From assembly GCA_028292405.1 (NCBI GenBank), contig JAQGMJ010000045.1:124001-188000 (forward strand): a stretch of DNA of 64,000 nt, read 5' to 3'. The number at the start of each line of letters is the position of its first letter. Position 1 is the stretch's first letter. A model generated the notes under the pieces. It did no database searches, had not been told where the DNA came from, and saw only the letters and a program-made list of their open reading frames with translations. This stretch comes from Betaproteobacteria bacterium. Its GTDB lineage: Bacteria; Pseudomonadota; Gammaproteobacteria; Burkholderiales; JAEUOS01. Positions 54,827 to 63,840 of this stretch are shown piece after piece. Both the position numbers and the translations under genes were made by a program.

Positions 54827-55759
54827 TCAGCGTGCGGCGAAGGCGGCGGCGCAAAAGTCGAGAATCTCTTCGCCGACGAATTCCTCTTCGGTGTTGAAGT
54901 GGGCCATCAGCGACATGTGGTTGTGGTCGGCGACGCTCAGGAAACGCGGTGCGACGCGGCGCGCCATCGCCATGCGGTAGGCAAACTCCAGGCTGTAGAG
55001 ATCGATCAGCGGGTTTTCGTACTGCGCGCAGATGATGAACATCGGCAGCTTCGAAGCGGCGGCGTGCGTCACTGGTGAGCGCGCTTCGTATTGCGATTCG
55101 TCTTCGCCGAAATAGGCCTTGACGCCGGCGGCGTTGGGGTTCTCGGCGCCGGCATCGGCGCGCAAGCGCGAGGACATCAGTACCAGGCAGGCGATGTGCT
55201 CGCCGAATTTTCCAGGTTGCGGATCGAAGGCGTAGGTGGCGGCGTGGGTGCCGCCGGCGGAGTGGCCGATCAGGCAGACGCGCTTCGGGTCACCGCCGTA
55301 TGCGGCTATCGACCGGTGTACCCAGGCGCAGGCGTCGCCGACGTCGCGCCCGCCTTCCGGATAGGGCGCTTCGGGCGGCTGGCGGTATTCGACGTTGACG
55401 CCGACATAGCCGCGCCGGGCAAACCAGGTGAGGACGTTTCCGTACATCTCGGCGTTGATGTTCTTGTCGCCGCGGACGAAGGCGCCGCCGTGGACGAAGA
55501 CCACCACCGGCGCGTTTTGCGCGCCGGCGGGACGGTAGACGTCAAGCGTGCAGCGCGCATGCGGGCCGTAGGCGATGTCGCGCGTGACCTCGACGCCCGC
55601 CTTCGGCGCGGCGGCCAGGTGCGGCAGGTAGGTTTCCTTGGTGCGGTCGCTGGCGTCGCGGATGTTGGATTGCCAGCGCGGACCGAGGTCGCGCAAAAAG
55701 CGGGTGAGGGATTCGGGACGGGCGCCGGCGGCGCGGCGCGGGGTGAGCGGATTTTCCAT
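54827..55759 (-). CDS. alpha/beta hydrolase, hormone-sensitive lipase-like esterase
   Basis: A 310-residue esterase. HGGAF (from His90) is the oxyanion-hole motif of family IV, GHSAGG holds the nucleophile Ser167, and DHNHMS near 282 supplies the catalytic His. No signal peptide. The long N-terminal part (residues 1-55) is a cap region. Natural substrate unknown; the downstream SMP-30 gene suggests ester or lactone catabolism. Confidence 0.85.
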   Translation of the reverse strand: MENPLTPRRAAGARPESLTRFLRDLGPRWQSNIRDASDRTKETYLPHLAAAPKAGVEVTRDIAYGPHARCTLDVYRPAGAQNAPVVVFVHGGAFVRGDKNINAEMYGNVLTWFARRGYVGVNVEYRQPPEAPYPEGGRDVGDACAWVHRSIAAYGGDPKRVCLIGHSAGGTHAATYAFDPQPGKFGEHIACLVLMSSRLRADAGAENPNAAGVKAYFGEDESQYEARSPVTHAAASKLPMFIICAQYENPLIDLYSLEFAYRMAMARRVAPRFLSVADHNHMSLMAHFNTEEEFVGEEILDFCAAAFAAR

Positions 55760-55838
55760 GGAGCCGATGTTAAGCAGAACGGCGCGGCGATTCCAATATT
55801 ATTTGCCGCGCCCTTGATGCGTTTTTCGAATCAAGCGG

Positions 55839-55964
55839 CCTGGCCGCCAAAGCGCGGCTCGCCATGCCACTACGCTAGCGGAAAAAACGCGGCTCGCCGT
55901 GCCACGACCTGGCCGCCAAAGCGCGGCTCGCCGTGCCACGACCTAGCCGCCAAAGCGCGGCTCG
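55839..55964. repeat. 34-bp tandem repeat array at the SMP-30 gene's 3' end
   Basis: Four units: 55839-55874, 55875-55907 (degenerate), 55908-55941 (34 bp, clean) and 55942-55964 (partial). The last is the coding end of the SMP-30 gene (EPRFGG and stop). The others lie beyond the stop, frameshifted because 34 is not a multiple of three. The array fills most of the gap to the esterase gene. Confidence 0.75.
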
Positions 55965-56857
55965 GGGACTCCCTGGATGCCCAGCCCGGAAATGCGGAAC
56001 AGCGCGCCGGCGAGGAACTGCGGCTTGACTTCCTTGGCGAACAGTTCGTGCACCGCCGGGTGCTTTACGCGGGCCATCGAGGTGACGTAGATCTCGTCGA
56101 GCTTGTCGCCGCCGAACATCACGCTGGTGATGTTGCGCACCGGCATGCCGATGCGCCGCTCGACACTGCCGTCCGGCGCGTAGCGCACCAGGTCGCCGCT
56201 GATGAGCGAAGCGTTCCACAGGCAGCCTTCGGCATCCACTGTCGAGCCGTCGGCGACGCCGGGGTCGTTTTTCATGTCGACGAAAATGCGCTTGTTGGAG
56301 AGCAGCCCCGTCTCAATGTCGTAGTCGTAGGACCAGTATTCCTTCTGGAAGGTGTCGGTGAAGTAGAAGGTCTTGTCGTCCGGGCTCCAGCAGGGGCCGT
56401 TGGAGCAGATGATGCCTTCATCGACCTTGGTGACCGTGAGGTCGGGGTCGAGGCGCCAGATGGCGCAGTTCTTCAGCTCTTCCTTGTCGTCCATGCCGCC
56501 GGCGAAAAAGCGGCCGCGGCGATCCACCTTGCCGTCGTTCAAGCGGGTGCGCGGGTTTTCGGCGTCGATCAGGGTGATGAGGTCGAGCTTCTCTTTGTCG
56601 TAGTCGTAGAAGTAGAAGCCGTCGTCCAGCGCCATTACCGCGCCGCCGTTCTTGCGCAGCGCCAGGGCGCCGATGTCGCGGTCCAGGCTCCAGTGCTCGA
56701 CCTTGCCGCTCTTCGGGTCGAGGCGCCACAGCGAGGGCTTGCCGACGCGGCGGCCGGTCCCGTCGACCCAGTAGAGCCGGCCTTCCTCGACGTCCCACAC
56801 CGGGCCTTCGCCGAGGTGGTTGCCCGCTTCGACCACGCATTCGATCTTGATGCTCAT
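55943..56857 (-). CDS. SMP-30/gluconolactonase family lactonase
   Basis: A 304-residue six-bladed beta-propeller. The metal ligands are suggested by LGEGPVWD (Glu near residue 17) and DGKVDRRGRFFAGGMDD (Asn/Asp region), and by SNGPCWSPDDKTFYFTDT. It hydrolyses sugar lactones or similar esters. The start at 56857 follows GGGAGACAAGCA; 30 codons upstream are unsupported. The last codons are inside a 34-bp tandem repeat. Confidence 0.87.
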   Translation of the reverse strand: MSIKIECVVEAGNHLGEGPVWDVEEGRLYWVDGTGRRVGKPSLWRLDPKSGKVEHWSLDRDIGALALRKNGGAVMALDDGFYFYDYDKEKLDLITLIDAENPRTRLNDGKVDRRGRFFAGGMDDKEELKNCAIWRLDPDLTVTKVDEGIICSNGPCWSPDDKTFYFTDTFQKEYWSYDYDIETGLLSNKRIFVDMKNDPGVADGSTVDAEGCLWNASLISGDLVRYAPDGSVERRIGMPVRNITSVMFGGDKLDEIYVTSMARVKHPAVHELFAKEVKPQFLAGALFRISGLGIQGVPEPRFGG

Positions 56858-56987
56858 TGCTTGTCTCCCGCGCTGAAGCGCTGTTGTCTGTGCGGGCGCG
56901 AAGCCCGTTGCAGCGGGCATTAGAGCATTACGGGGGCGCGGCTCCAAGGGGCTACGGCGCCATAGTGCCCATTACCCGTTTCGCCCC

Positions 56988-57488
56988 TCAGGGCGCGGCG
57001 GCCTTGATGCGCATCAGGGTGCGCTGCAGGATCTTGGCGTCGCTGCTGGCGCGGTGACGGGTAAGCTTGAGTTCGGTGATCACTTCGGCCTTGACGGCGG
57101 CCCAGCGTCCGGCTTCGCTATCGTCGAGCAGCTTGCGCAGGCTGTCGAGCTGGAAGTGCATCGGCAGCTCGGCGGCGTCGAACAGGCGCGCCAGCCAGGG
57201 GTAGTCGTTGCCCCAGGCGTCGGAAAACAGGGTGAGGCCGGCGGCGATACGGTTGAGCTCGCCGGCCACGTGTTCCAGCGGCTTGCCGTGGGTGGCGAGG
57301 ATGGGCCGGGTGATGCCGTGCACGCGCTCGGCGCCCTCGTCCCAGGCGATGGCGTCGTTTTTGGTCCAGTCCGCCGGCGGGCTGATCAGCGAGCAGTACA
57401 TGCTGCCTTCGCTGGTGATCAGGCCGACTTCGATGGGATAGCCGCGCGTGCCCAGGCTGGAGGCCTCGACGTCGATGAAGGCCGGCAC
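56988..57488 (-). CDS. DEDD-family 3'-5' exonuclease-like protein
   Basis: A 166-residue nuclease-like protein. VPAFIDVEASSLG begins the fold with the first acidic motif (DVE). ASLE-type residues follow at LFSDAWGNDYPWL (second acidic motif), and RHRASSDAKILQRTL fits the third with Asp (HRASSDA). The GTG start at 57488 was chosen because AGGGA lies nine bases upstream; frames upstream of it are Arg-rich noise. It lies between lactonase and phosphatase genes. Confidence 0.72.
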   Translation of the reverse strand: MPAFIDVEASSLGTRGYPIEVGLITSEGSMYCSLISPPADWTKNDAIAWDEGAERVHGITRPILATHGKPLEHVAGELNRIAAGLTLFSDAWGNDYPWLARLFDAAELPMHFQLDSLRKLLDDSEAGRWAAVKAEVITELKLTRHRASSDAKILQRTLMRIKAAAP

Positions 57489-57699
57489 CTGGATTTCCCT
57501 GCGGGACAAGACGGCTGTCACGAGCCGCCCTGGCCAGGCAGCGGCCGTCGCCCGCCGGGCAGACTGCCGGCAGCGCCCGCCCTGCATGCCGCAACCCTAC
57601 CCTCGTCCATCCACATTTGTGTCCCCCTGCCCGGCCAGCTTGATTCAGCCCGGATTGTGCATGATTCCCGCACCGGACGGCGGGGGTCACGCGGCTCAT

Positions 57700-59052
57700 T
57701 TATTCGGCTTCAGCCCCGCAGGCCGAAGCTCGCAACGTCCATGCCACCGTAGCGCCAGGGAACGGCAGCACGGAAGGCAGCAGTCCGGGGCGTGGATTCA
57801 TGTCTCCCGCGCCTGCCGGCGTTTCGCCCACGGGCGGAGCCAGGCACGCACGCGCCTGGCGCAATTCGGCGCCGCAATCGAGCAGCACGAGAGTGACATC
57901 GTCGCCGGCGGCGCGGCCGGCGAGATGTTCGACGATGGCGAACTTGAGTGCCTCCAGGCGCACCCCGGGCGGCGCCTTGGCCAGGGCCTGCAGCAGCGCG
58001 GCCTCGCCGAAGGCCAGGCCCTGCTCGTCCTGCGCCTCGATGGCGCCGTCGGAAAACAGCACCAGTTCGCCTCCGGCGTGCAGGACTCGCGCATCGGGCT
58101 GCGGATCGAGTTCGTCGGAGTCGACCACCCCGAGCGGCAGGTGGCTGCTGGTCCAGGCTTCGGTCACCTCGCCGGCGGCGCCGATCATGAAGGCGGCGGG
58201 ATTGCCGCCGTTCCATACCTCGACCACCCCGGCGGCGGCGTCGAGGTTGACCAGGGTGGCGGCGACGAAACGGTGCGAGGGCAGGTCGCGGCGGATGGTA
58301 TGGTTAAGCTCGACCACCATGGCCGGCAGGCTGAAGCCTTTTTGCGCCATCGACTGAAAGGCGCGGCAGACCGGCAGCACGTTGAGCGCCGCCGACAAGC
58401 CGTGACCGACACCGTCGGCCAGCAGGACCTTCAGGCTGCCGTCGGGCGAGCGTTCCGCCACCGTGGCGTCGCCGCTAAATTTGAAGGCGGGAGCGATCCA
58501 GGAGCGGATCCTGCCGGAATGGTAGGCCTGGGTGCGCAGCAGGCGATCCATGATGGCGCGCGCGCTTTTGATCTCGTCCTCGGTGAGTTCGAAATAGTCT
58601 TCCAGGTATTGGCGGCGCCGCACGAACTGGCGTTGCCGCGACATGTAGCGCGTGAGTTGCGCCACGCGGGCTTCGAGCAGGCGCAGGTTCAGCGGGCGCG
58701 CCAGGAAAACATCGGCGCCGCGCTCCAGGGCCAGCGCTTCCTCGGTAGCCGGCGCACCGGCGCGGCCGAGGCACCAGATCGGGATCCAGCGCGGATCTTC
58801 CATCAGGCGCAAGGCCTCGACGGCCTGGTAGCCGCCGCTGCTTTCGCATTGCAGGTCGATCACCGCCACATCGGGCCGGTGTTCGGAGAACAGCGCGGGC
58901 ACCATGGCGCCGCCGATGCAGCCGGCGGCCGCGCCGAGCAACTCGTGGCCGCGCTCGCCGAAAATGCGCCGCACCACGCCGAGTTGGGCATTGTCGTCGC
59001 CGACGATCAGTACCCTCAGGCGCGGCATCGCGGCGGGCGTGGGCCCTTGCAT
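57700..59052 (-). CDS. response regulator with PP2C (SpoIIE/RsbU-type) phosphatase domain
   Basis: A 450-residue protein. The N-terminal receiver (residues 10-130) has acidic residues near 19-20 and a phospho-acceptor-like Asp66 (VAVIDLQ); the usual KP near the end is RP (FLARPLN). The C-terminal phosphatase has SGDATV, LLADGVGHGLSAAL and AGDDVTLVLL, which carry the metal-binding aspartates. It would dephosphorylate the STAS protein encoded just upstream. Met9 is an alternative start. Confidence 0.87.
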   Translation of the reverse strand: MQGPTPAAMPRLRVLIVGDDNAQLGVVRRIFGERGHELLGAAAGCIGGAMVPALFSEHRPDVAVIDLQCESSGGYQAVEALRLMEDPRWIPIWCLGRAGAPATEEALALERGADVFLARPLNLRLLEARVAQLTRYMSRQRQFVRRRQYLEDYFELTEDEIKSARAIMDRLLRTQAYHSGRIRSWIAPAFKFSGDATVAERSPDGSLKVLLADGVGHGLSAALNVLPVCRAFQSMAQKGFSLPAMVVELNHTIRRDLPSHRFVAATLVNLDAAAGVVEVWNGGNPAAFMIGAAGEVTEAWTSSHLPLGVVDSDELDPQPDARVLHAGGELVLFSDGAIEAQDEQGLAFGEAALLQALAKAPPGVRLEALKFAIVEHLAGRAAGDDVTLVLLDCGAELRQARACLAPPVGETPAGAGDMNPRPGLLPSVLPFPGATVAWTLRASACGAEAE

Positions 59053-59062
59053 GGCATGTCCC

Positions 59063-59368
59063 TTACTGCAGGATGAACAGCTTGTCGAAGTTCGCCACTC
59101 TCAATACGTCGCGCACCGCGCCTCCGCAGTTGACCAGGCTGACCGAACGCGAAGCCGCCTTGCACTTGTCGCGCAGCAACAGCAGCATGCCCAGGGCCGA
59201 GCTGTCCAGGTAGTCCACGCCCTGCATGTCGAGCACCATCTCGCCGGTGCCGCCGGCGGAAAAGGCCGTCTCGCATGCCTGCTTGAAGCTGCGGTGCGAG
59301 GTGTAATCGAACCGGCCGCGCAATTCCAGGCGAGCCTGGCCGTCGACTTGGCGCACATGTACGTCCAT
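59063..59368 (-). CDS. STAS-domain anti-sigma factor antagonist
   Basis: A 101-residue STAS protein. VDYLDSSALGMLLLL carries the conserved phosphorylation serines at 56-57. Such proteins bind an anti-sigma or other switch kinase when unphosphorylated. It begins 44 bases after cheB and stops ten bases before the phosphatase gene, so it is in the middle of the operon. No RsbW-like kinase is in the window. Confidence 0.9.
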   Translation of the reverse strand: MDVHVRQVDGQARLELRGRFDYTSHRSFKQACETAFSAGGTGEMVLDMQGVDYLDSSALGMLLLLRDKCKAASRSVSLVNCGGAVRDVLRVANFDKLFILQ

Positions 59369-59412
59369 TTGCCACTCCCGATAAAAACAATCCTGTCCTG
59401 CCGGTGCCGCCT

Positions 59413-60528
59413 TCAGGCGGAAAGCCGTGCGGCCCGCGGCCCGCTTTTCATCAACTGCCCGACCACCCGCCCGGCGATCTCGTCGAGCGGCGCCACTTCA
59501 TGCGCCGCGCCGGCGGCGATCGCTTCGCGCGGCATGCCGAACACCACCGAGCTCGCTTCGTCCTGGACGATGTTGTAGGAACCGGCGTCGCGCATGTCGC
59601 GCATTGCCTGGGCGCCGTCCTTGCCCATTCCCGTCAGCATCACCCCGACCACCGCGTGCCCCGCCGCCTCGGCGCCGGAATGGAACAACACCTCGACCGA
59701 GGGACGGTGCCGGTTTACCGCCGGACCATCGGACAAGGCGGTGACATAACCGGTGCCGCTGCGCTTGAGCAGCAGGTGGTGGCTGCCGGGGGCGATGTAG
59801 ACATGACCCGGAAGCACCCGCTCGCCGTCTTCTGCTTCCTTAACGGACAGCTTGCAGTATTTATTGAGCCTGTCGGCGAAACTTTTGGTGAATCCCGCGG
59901 GCATGTGCTGGGCGATCAGGATGGCCGGCACCTCCGCAGGCAGGCCGGAGAGGAGTTCGCGGATCGCCTCGGTGCCGCCGGTGGAGGCGCCGATCAGGAT
60001 CACCCTACCGTCGCCAGCCCCGCTGCTCATGCGCGCGGCCGCCAGTTGCGCGATCGGCCGGTTGCCGACGGCGCGCAGCGGCGCGGCGGCGGCAGCAGCC
60101 GGCGCGGGGACAATGCGGCCACGCGGCCGTGCCCGCGCGGCGGCGCGAATCTTATCCGCCATTTCGGCGGCGTACTCGCCCATGCCCTTGTTCATGTCGA
60201 GCTTGGGCTTGGGGATGAAATCGACCGCGCCCAGTTCCAGCGCGCGCATGGTGGCCTCGGCGCCGGCTTCGGTCAGGGTCGAGACCATCACCACCGGCAT
60301 CGGGTGCCGCTGCATCAAGCGCTCGAGGAACTGCAGGCCGTCCATCCGCGGCATTTCGATGTCGAGGGTCAGCACCTGCGGCTTGAGCTCGGTAATCATC
60401 TGGCCGGCGATCAGGGCGTCGGCGGCCGTGCCGACCACTTCCATGTCCGGCTGCACGCCGATGATGCGCGCCAGCAGATTGCGCATCAGCGCCGAATCGT
60501 CGACTACCAGAACCTTGATCTTTTCCAT
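59413..60528 (-). CDS. cheB: chemotaxis protein-glutamate methylesterase CheB
   Basis: A 371-residue protein. The receiver domain has Asp10-Asp11 and phospho-acceptor Asp56 ([10 protein letters not shown]). The methylesterase domain holds the triad Ser182 (GASTGG), His208 (AQHM) and Asp304 (GMGKDG). A Pro/Ala-rich linker covers 135-165. The start at 60528 was chosen by family length; upstream codons overlap the end of cheR's leader region. It removes methyl groups from chemoreceptors. Confidence 0.94.
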   Translation of the reverse strand: MEKIKVLVVDDSALMRNLLARIIGVQPDMEVVGTAADALIAGQMITELKPQVLTLDIEMPRMDGLQFLERLMQRHPMPVVMVSTLTEAGAEATMRALELGAVDFIPKPKLDMNKGMGEYAAEMADKIRAAARARPRGRIVPAPAAAAAAPLRAVGNRPIAQLAAARMSSGAGDGRVILIGASTGGTEAIRELLSGLPAEVPAILIAQHMPAGFTKSFADRLNKYCKLSVKEAEDGERVLPGHVYIAPGSHHLLLKRSGTGYVTALSDGPAVNRHRPSVEVLFHSGAEAAGHAVVGVMLTGMGKDGAQAMRDMRDAGSYNIVQDEASSVVFGMPREAIAAGAAHEVAPLDEIAGRVVGQLMKSGPRAARLSA

Positions 60529-60556
60529 GTGCGTTTCCGTCGCTGGTGAGTGTGGA

Positions 60557-61474
60557 TCAGGCGTCGCCGCGCCGCGGGCCCTGCTTGGCCGCAACCGCAG
60601 GGTTGACCTCGTAAACGGTCTTGCCCAGCAGGTGGAAAATATCCCGCGCCTGCGAAAAATTCTCCGAGTGCCCGACAAACAGCAGGCCGCCGGGACCCAG
60701 CAGCGGCGCGAAGCGGCGCAGGATGGCGAACTGCGTTTCCTTGTCGAAATAGATCATCACATTGCGGCAGAAGATGGCGTCGAAACCGGTGCGCAGCGAC
60801 CATTGCGGATCGAGCAGGTTGAGCGGCCGGAAGGTCACCATCGCGGCCACCTCCGGGCGCACCCGCACGTAGCCGGCATTGGCGCCGCTGCCGCGCAGGA
60901 AATACTTGCGCAGGATTTCCGGCGGCAGCTTGGCCACGGCGTCGTCGCGGTAGGCGCCGGCGCGCGCGGTGTCGAGCACGCTGGTGTCGATGTCGGTGGC
61001 GATGATGCGCACCGGCGGGTCGAGCGAGGCGAAGGCCTCCATCGCCGAGATCGCGATGGTGTAGGGCTCCTCGCCGGTGGAGGCGGCGCAGCACCAGATG
61101 TTGATGCGCTCGCGCCCGCGCAATTTGCGCAGGTGCTCTTCCAGCACCGGGAAGTGATGCGCTTCGCGGAAAAACGAGGTGAGGTTGGTGGTCAGGGCAT
61201 TGACGAAGTCCTGCCATTCGGCGCCGCCGCCGGCACCTTCTAGCCAGTCGAGATATTCCTCGAAACTGCCCTTGCCGGTGGCGCGCAGGCGCCGCGCCAG
61301 GCGGCTGTAGACCATGGTGCGCTTGCTGCTGTTGAGCGCGATGCCGGCGCGGCGCCGGATCAGCTGGCAGATGCGCTCGAAGTCCCGCGAGGACATGTTG
61401 AACTCGTTGGGCACGACAATGGGCGGCGCGCCGGGAATCGGCGCGAAAAGCGGGTTGTGCGGAATTGTCGCCAT
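60557..61474 (-). CDS. cheR: chemotaxis protein methyltransferase CheR
   Basis: A 305-residue methyltransferase. The N-terminal helical domain ([16 protein letters not shown]) precedes the SAM-binding domain ([41 protein letters not shown]). It methylates receptor glutamates and opposes CheB, which is encoded next. It heads the leftward four-gene operon. No receptor, CheA or CheW gene is in the window. Confidence 0.94.
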   Translation of the reverse strand: MATIPHNPLFAPIPGAPPIVVPNEFNMSSRDFERICQLIRRRAGIALNSSKRTMVYSRLARRLRATGKGSFEEYLDWLEGAGGGAEWQDFVNALTTNLTSFFREAHHFPVLEEHLRKLRGRERINIWCCAASTGEEPYTIAISAMEAFASLDPPVRIIATDIDTSVLDTARAGAYRDDAVAKLPPEILRKYFLRGSGANAGYVRVRPEVAAMVTFRPLNLLDPQWSLRTGFDAIFCRNVMIYFDKETQFAILRRFAPLLGPGGLLFVGHSENFSQARDIFHLLGKTVYEVNPAVAAKQGPRRGDA

Positions 61475-61886
61475 GGATCAGCCGGTCAGGGGTTGGGGAT
61501 GCGCCAGCGCGGTCCGGAAACTCGCCCGTGTCCTGCCCAGGCCTTCTCCCGTCCCGCGAAAACGTTCAAACGTAATTCCTACGGTGTATGCTTGCGCGCA
61601 TGCCTCCCGGCCGGCAATTCGCCGCCCGGGAGGCATCCACGCCCCGATTTCGTATACTTGCAAGCTGCGTGCATGATTTCCTTATCTGATTATTCCCCGG
61701 GAACACGCGCCCCCATGCGCGAAGAAATGGCATGAAATCCCCTCTGTTCTCTGCGCTTCCCCGCGGCCCTGCCCGGATTGCACCGCCACGCCCTGCCGTC
61801 AGGATGGCCGCCCGGGGAGCCGGTGAATCGGCCGGAAAGCCGGCAAAAAGCGGCGGGTTTTCGCCAAACCGCCGGCGGGAGCGAGC
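61475..61886. other. 412-bp divergent intergenic region
   Basis: It separates cheR from the sensor kinase gene. No gene was found. It contains a long hairpin at 61600-61636 and a weak promoter candidate reading rightward (TTGCAA at 61658-61663, 18 bp, TTATCT at 61682-61687). Confidence 0.55.
61600..61636. repeat. 37-bp near-perfect palindrome
   Basis: The outer arms ATGCCTCCCGG and CCGGGAGGCAT pair perfectly. After one C/C mismatch, CGGC and GCCG pair around the loop AATTC, giving 15 pairs in all. There is no T-run. It lies between the two divergent signalling operons. Confidence 0.65.
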
Positions 61887-63821
61887 ATGAGCGAAAAGCG
61901 CAGCGACGAGCGCCTCGGCATTACCCAGCGCTTCGAGGTGCTGAACAAGGTCAGCGAACAGAAGCGCGTCGCGCCGGTGCGCATCCTCTGCGTCGAGGAC
62001 TCGGAGGCCGACTTCGAGTTGCTGCTGTTCGAACTGCGCATGGCCCGCTTTGCCCACACCGCCACCCGCGTCGAGGACGAGCCGGGCATGCGCCAGGCGT
62101 TGGCCGACGATAAATGGGACGTGGTGATCTCCGACCACAGCCTGCCGCGCTTTTCCTCGGTGGCCGCGCTGCAGGTGCTGCGCGAGGAGCACCCGGACAT
62201 TCCCTTCATCATCGCCTCCGGCGCCATCGGCGAAGATGCAGCCGTCGCCGCCCTGCAGTCGGGCGCCGACGACTACCTGCTCAAGCACAGCATGAAGCGC
62301 CTGGTGCCGGCGATCGAAAACGCCCTGGCGGCGGCCCGCGCCCGGCGCGAGCGGCGCGCCGCCACCGACGACCTGCGCTCCGGCCTGGACTACCTGCGCG
62401 CCCTGCTGCGCGCCTCGCCGGTGGGCATCATGGCGCTGGACGCGGGCAGCAACATCACGCTGCTCAACGCCGCCGCCGAGCGGATTTTCGGCATCCGCCG
62501 CGAAGAGGCGCTGGGCGCGCCGCCGCCGATCGCCGCGCCCGACAACCAGCGCATCCTCGACCGCCTGCTGCAAGCGGTGAAACAGGGGCCGGTGGAACGG
62601 GTGGAAGAGACCTGGGTGCGCGGCGACGGCAGCGCCTGCGACCTGTCGTTCTCCGCGGCGCGCCTGCAGGGCGGCGCCGACGTGGTGCTGTTCGTCGCCG
62701 ACCTGACCGAGCAGAAAAGCGCCGAACTGGCGCAGCGCGAGACCGAGACCCGCTTTGCCGCCATCACCGCCAACCTGCCCGGCGTGGTGTTCCAGATGCT
62801 GGCGCGGCCGGCAGAAGAACAATTCCTGATGCCCTATGTCAGCCCGGGCTCGATCACCTTGTTCGGCGTGGCGCCGGAAGCCTTCCTCGCCCGGCCCGGC
62901 CTGTTCATCGACCTGCTCGACCCTGCCGACCGCGCCGACCTGCGCGACGCGGTGGCCCAGGCGCTGCGCCACCGCCTGCCGCTGGAGGGGCAATGGCGCA
63001 TCGGCCGTGAAGGCGTGATGCGCTGGATCCAAGTGGCAGCGACCGCGCGCGAAGCCAACGGCGGCAACTGGCTGCTCGACGGCATCATCACCGACATCAC
63101 CGCGCAAAAGGAAGCCGAGCAGGAGCTGATGCAGTCGCGCGAGGAACTGCGCGCGCTGACTGCGCACGCCGAGAGCGTGAAGGAACAGGAGCGCCGGCTG
63201 GTGGCGCGCGACATCCACGACGAGATCGGCAGTACCCTCACCGGCATGAAGGCCGACCTGGCCTGGCTGAAAAAGCGCTTCGCCGAGGACCCGGAAGTCA
63301 CGGGCAAGCTCGCCAGCATGGGCGAACTGGTGGACGGCGCCGTGCAGACGGCCAACCGCATCATCCAGGCGCTGCGCCCGGGCATTCTCGACTACGGCAT
63401 CGCGCCGGCGCTGGAATGGCAGGCCAGCGATTTCGCCGCGCGCATGGACCTGGAGGTGGCGTTCGAAACCAACGCCGAAGACCTCGCACTGGACATCGAG
63501 CAGTCCACCGCCCTCTTTCGCGTGTTCCAGGAGTCGCTGACCAACGTCGCCAAGTATGCAAAGGCAACCCGAGTCGAGACCGAGCTGTTCGCCACCCCCA
63601 CCAGCGTGACCCTGGAAGTGCGCGACAACGGCGTCGGCCTGGCCGACGGCGCCCTGGCCAAGAGTACCTCCTTCGGCATCCGCGGCATGATGGAGCGCGT
63701 GCGCGCGCTGGGCGGCTGGCTCGACATCAACGGCGCGCCCGGCAAGGGCACCACGGTGATGCTGTCGATTCCGCGGCGGCGCCCGCGCACCGGCGCCGCG
63801 CCGGCGCAGAAACAACACTAG
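61887..63821 (+). CDS. sensor histidine kinase, REC-PAS-PAS-HisKA_3-HATPase
   Basis: A 644-residue soluble kinase. An N-terminal receiver domain carries Asp83 (VISDHSLPRF). Two PAS domains cover about 170-285 and 295-415. The NarX/DegS-type dimerisation domain has His444 (ARDIHDEIGSTL), and the ATPase motifs are DNGVGL and FGIRGMMERV. It lacks membrane segments, so the signal is cytoplasmic. The response regulator gene follows after 19 bases. Confidence 0.9.
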   Translation: MSEKRSDERLGITQRFEVLNKVSEQKRVAPVRILCVEDSEADFELLLFELRMARFAHTATRVEDEPGMRQALADDKWDVVISDHSLPRFSSVAALQVLREEHPDIPFIIASGAIGEDAAVAALQSGADDYLLKHSMKRLVPAIENALAAARARRERRAATDDLRSGLDYLRALLRASPVGIMALDAGSNITLLNAAAERIFGIRREEALGAPPPIAAPDNQRILDRLLQAVKQGPVERVEETWVRGDGSACDLSFSAARLQGGADVVLFVADLTEQKSAELAQRETETRFAAITANLPGVVFQMLARPAEEQFLMPYVSPGSITLFGVAPEAFLARPGLFIDLLDPADRADLRDAVAQALRHRLPLEGQWRIGREGVMRWIQVAATAREANGGNWLLDGIITDITAQKEAEQELMQSREELRALTAHAESVKEQERRLVARDIHDEIGSTLTGMKADLAWLKKRFAEDPEVTGKLASMGELVDGAVQTANRIIQALRPGILDYGIAPALEWQASDFAARMDLEVAFETNAEDLALDIEQSTALFRVFQESLTNVAKYAKATRVETELFATPTSVTLEVRDNGVGLADGALAKSTSFGIRGMMERVRALGGWLDINGAPGKGTTVMLSIPRRRPRTGAAPAQKQH

Positions 63822-63840
63822 AGCCCCAAGGAAAACGACG

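Noticed and set aside
56903..56918. Small hairpin GCCCG/CGGGC between the exonuclease and lactonase genes
   Set aside because: Five-base arms in DNA of this GC content are expected by chance, and no T-run follows.
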